Of a stretch of 64,000 bases of DNA, positions 62,582-64,000 are shown one piece after another. The position numbers and the translations under genes are program-made. The notes beneath the pieces were generated by a model, which was not told where the DNA came from, searched no databases, and worked only from the letters and a program-made list of their open reading frames with translations. Each line of letters starts with the position of its first letter. Within the stretch, counting starts at the first letter, position 1. Source of the stretch: Thalassomonas actiniarum (lineage in GTDB: Bacteria > Pseudomonadota > Gammaproteobacteria > Enterobacterales > Alteromonadaceae); assembly GCF_000948975.2 (NCBI RefSeq), contig NZ_CP059735.1:1860001-1924000 (forward strand). The letters are read 5' to 3'.

Positions 62582-64000
62582 ATGCAGCCTATTTCATCCC
62601 CGAGCACCTGGCAGAATTTTAAGCGCTTATTATCTTTTGCAAAACCCTACAAACTGGGGTTTGTTGTCGCCGTCATCGGTATGCTGGGTTATGCGGCCAT
62701 AGATGTTTATTTTTTATCCAAACTTGAGCCTTTGATTGACGAAGGCTTAACCGGAGAGAATCTTGATTTTATGAAATGGGCGCCGCTGTTTATCATTGCC
62801 TGTTTCCTGATCCGCGGGCTGTGCCACTTTATCGGTAACTATTGCCTGGCCTGGGTCGGCAATAATGTCGTTGCCGATTTAAGGCAAAAGCTGTTTGAAC
62901 ATATTATGGCGATGCCGGTGCCTTATCATGACAAGGAGTCCACCGGTACTTTGATTTCCAAACTGACCTTTGATACCGAGCAGGTACTGCAAACCACAAG
63001 TAAATCGATTCTGACCTTAGTGCAGCAGGGGGCTTTTGTACTCGGTCTTTTGGTGATGATGTTTTACAAGAGCTGGCAGCTGTCGGCAATTTTCTTTTTG
63101 ATCGTGCCTTTGGTGGCCGTGATCGTCACTACAGTTTCCCGGCGTTTTCGCAAGATCAGCAAGAATATCCAGGGAGCCATGGGGGAAGTGACCAGCGCCG
63201 CCGAGCAAACCTTTAACGGCCATAAGGTGGTGCTGACCTTTGGCGGCCAGGAGCGTGAAGCCAAGCGTTTTGGCCAGATCAACAAGCATAACCGCCAGCA
63301 GCGCATGAAAATGGTGGCAACCAAGGCTGTCAGCGTGCCGCTGATCCAGGTGATTGCCTCTTTTGCGCTGGCCTTTATTTTTTATGTGGTGACCCTGGAA
63401 AGCATGCAGGATATCCAGCCGGGCACTTTTGTTGCCGTCGTTACTTATATGACCATGCTGCTCAGGCCTTTGAAACTTTTGACCACGGTAAACAGTGACT
63501 TTCAAAAAGGTATGGCCGCCTGCACCAGTATTTTTGCCGTGTTGGATCAGGACAAGGAAAAGGATACCGGCGATAAACCCCTGGTAAGATCCGGCGGAAA
63601 AATCGATTTTAATCATGTGAATTTCAGCTACCAGGGGGCGGAAAAAGCCACGCTTAAAGATTTGTCTTTCAGCGTCAAGCCAGGAGAAACCCTGGCGTTG
63701 GTGGGGCGCTCCGGCAGCGGCAAGTCTACCGCCAGTTCGCTTTTATTGCGCTTTTATGATGCCATCGGCGGTGAAGTGTTGATAGACGGTGAGAACATCC
63801 AGCATTATAAACTTGCCGATTTACGTCATCAGTTTGCCTATGTGTCGCAGCAGGTGGTGCTCTTTAACGATACCCTGGCCAATAATATTGCTTATGGCCG
63901 TCCCGGAGCGAGCGAAGAAGAAATTATCGCTGCCGCCAAAAGCGCCCATGTGTATGAATTTGCCCAAAACATGCCGCAAGGGTTACACACCAATATCGGC
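62582..64000 (+). CDS. msbA: Lipid A export ABC transporter MsbA, 3' truncated by window end
   Basis: 473 codons are present up to the window edge, without a stop. N-terminal exporter domain with six helices (GFVVAVIGMLGYAAIDVYFL, PLFIIACFLIRGLCHFIGNY) and the start of the ATPase: LVGRSGSGKSTASSLLLRFYD, Q-loop FAYVSQQVVLFNDT and GRPGASEEE. It flips lipid A-core across the inner membrane. The order comEC-msbA and likely lpxK next is the one of related gammaproteobacteria. ATG at 62582 follows AAGAGAG. Confidence 0.94.
   Translation, partial: MQPISSPSTWQNFKRLLSFAKPYKLGFVVAVIGMLGYAAIDVYFLSKLEPLIDEGLTGENLDFMKWAPLFIIACFLIRGLCHFIGNYCLAWVGNNVVADLRQKLFEHIMAMPVPYHDKESTGTLISKLTFDTEQVLQTTSKSILTLVQQGAFVLGLLVMMFYKSWQLSAIFFLIVPLVAVIVTTVSRRFRKISKNIQGAMGEVTSAAEQTFNGHKVVLTFGGQEREAKRFGQINKHNRQQRMKMVATKAVSVPLIQVIASFALAFIFYVVTLESMQDIQPGTFVAVVTYMTMLLRPLKLLTTVNSDFQKGMAACTSIFAVLDQDKEKDTGDKPLVRSGGKIDFNHVNFSYQGAEKATLKDLSFSVKPGETLALVGRSGSGKSTASSLLLRFYDAIGGEVLIDGENIQHYKLADLRHQFAYVSQQVVLFNDTLANNIAYGRPGASEEEIIAAAKSAHVYEFAQNMPQGLHTNIG

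Noticed and set aside
63017-63616. 199-codon antisense frame over msbA
   Set aside because: Shadow of the msbA ATPase and exporter region; no family.
1-64000. CRISPR arrays, tRNA or rRNA genes, insertion sequences, prophage
   Set aside because: No regularly spaced repeats other than the 52-bp triplication and no tRNA-like cloverleaf, transposase or phage structural gene was seen.

Overview
The window looks like a chromosomal segment of a marine gammaproteobacterium of the Alteromonadales, most likely Colwelliaceae close to Thalassomonas. This is an inference from gene content and protein similarity as I recall it: a NuoCD-fusion complex I, PEP-CTERM proteins, the lolCDE / DUF2062 / comEC / msbA order, and a base composition near 48% GC. 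I could run no database search. I saw no rRNA or tRNA genes, IS elements, integrases or CRISPR arrays.

Region by region. (1) 1-9.7 kb: a truncated Sel1-repeat gene and a PEP-CTERM protein, then a leftward operon of adaptor, ABC ATPase and MacB/FtsX-type permease followed by an NtrC-like sigma-54 activator and its NtrY-like kinase. Ahead of the adaptor I find a sigma-54 promoter and a perfect 14-bp inverted repeat at about -119, which suggests the distal regulator controls its own efflux operon. (2) 9.7-19.4 kb: a Lon-family protease, a lipoprotein of about ten DUF5666 repeats, a signalling operon (PAS-PAS kinase, single-domain REC, REC-GGDEF-EAL) and a second PEP-CTERM protein. (3) 20-35.5 kb: a complete nuoA-N operon (NDH-1) with fused nuoCD and long NuoE and NuoG. 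(4) 35.5-46 kb: a DEAD-box helicase (deaD/csdA type) with a structured leader, an orphan RiPP-like precursor peptide, 4-hydroxyphenylpyruvate dioxygenase, a 3 x 52-bp tandem repeat at the end of a TonB-dependent receptor gene, beta-carbonic anhydrase, a DUF2897 peptide, a divergent LysR / FSP1-like oxidoreductase pair, and an RluE-like pseudouridine synthase.

(5) 46-52.5 kb is an accessory patch: an overlapping pair of unknown genes with the look of an effector and partner, two methyltransferases (one TehB-like), a SymE-type toxin with a candidate antisense RNA, and a bufferin-type copper-peptide operon (bufA-bufB-bufC) whose precursor carries the Cys-rich core twice in tandem. (6) 52.9-64 kb: selD-mnmH (tRNA selenouridine), lolCDE (lipoprotein release), a short insertion with a frameshifted Tae4-type T6SS amidase gene coupled by ATGA to a small membrane protein that may be its immunity factor, then DUF2062, comEC and the start of msbA.

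The points most worth a second look are the duplicated-core, possibly lipidated bufferin precursor, the Tae4/membrane-protein pair, the orphan precursor peptide beside the helicase gene, the self-contained sigma-54 efflux circuit, and the symE antisense RNA candidate.
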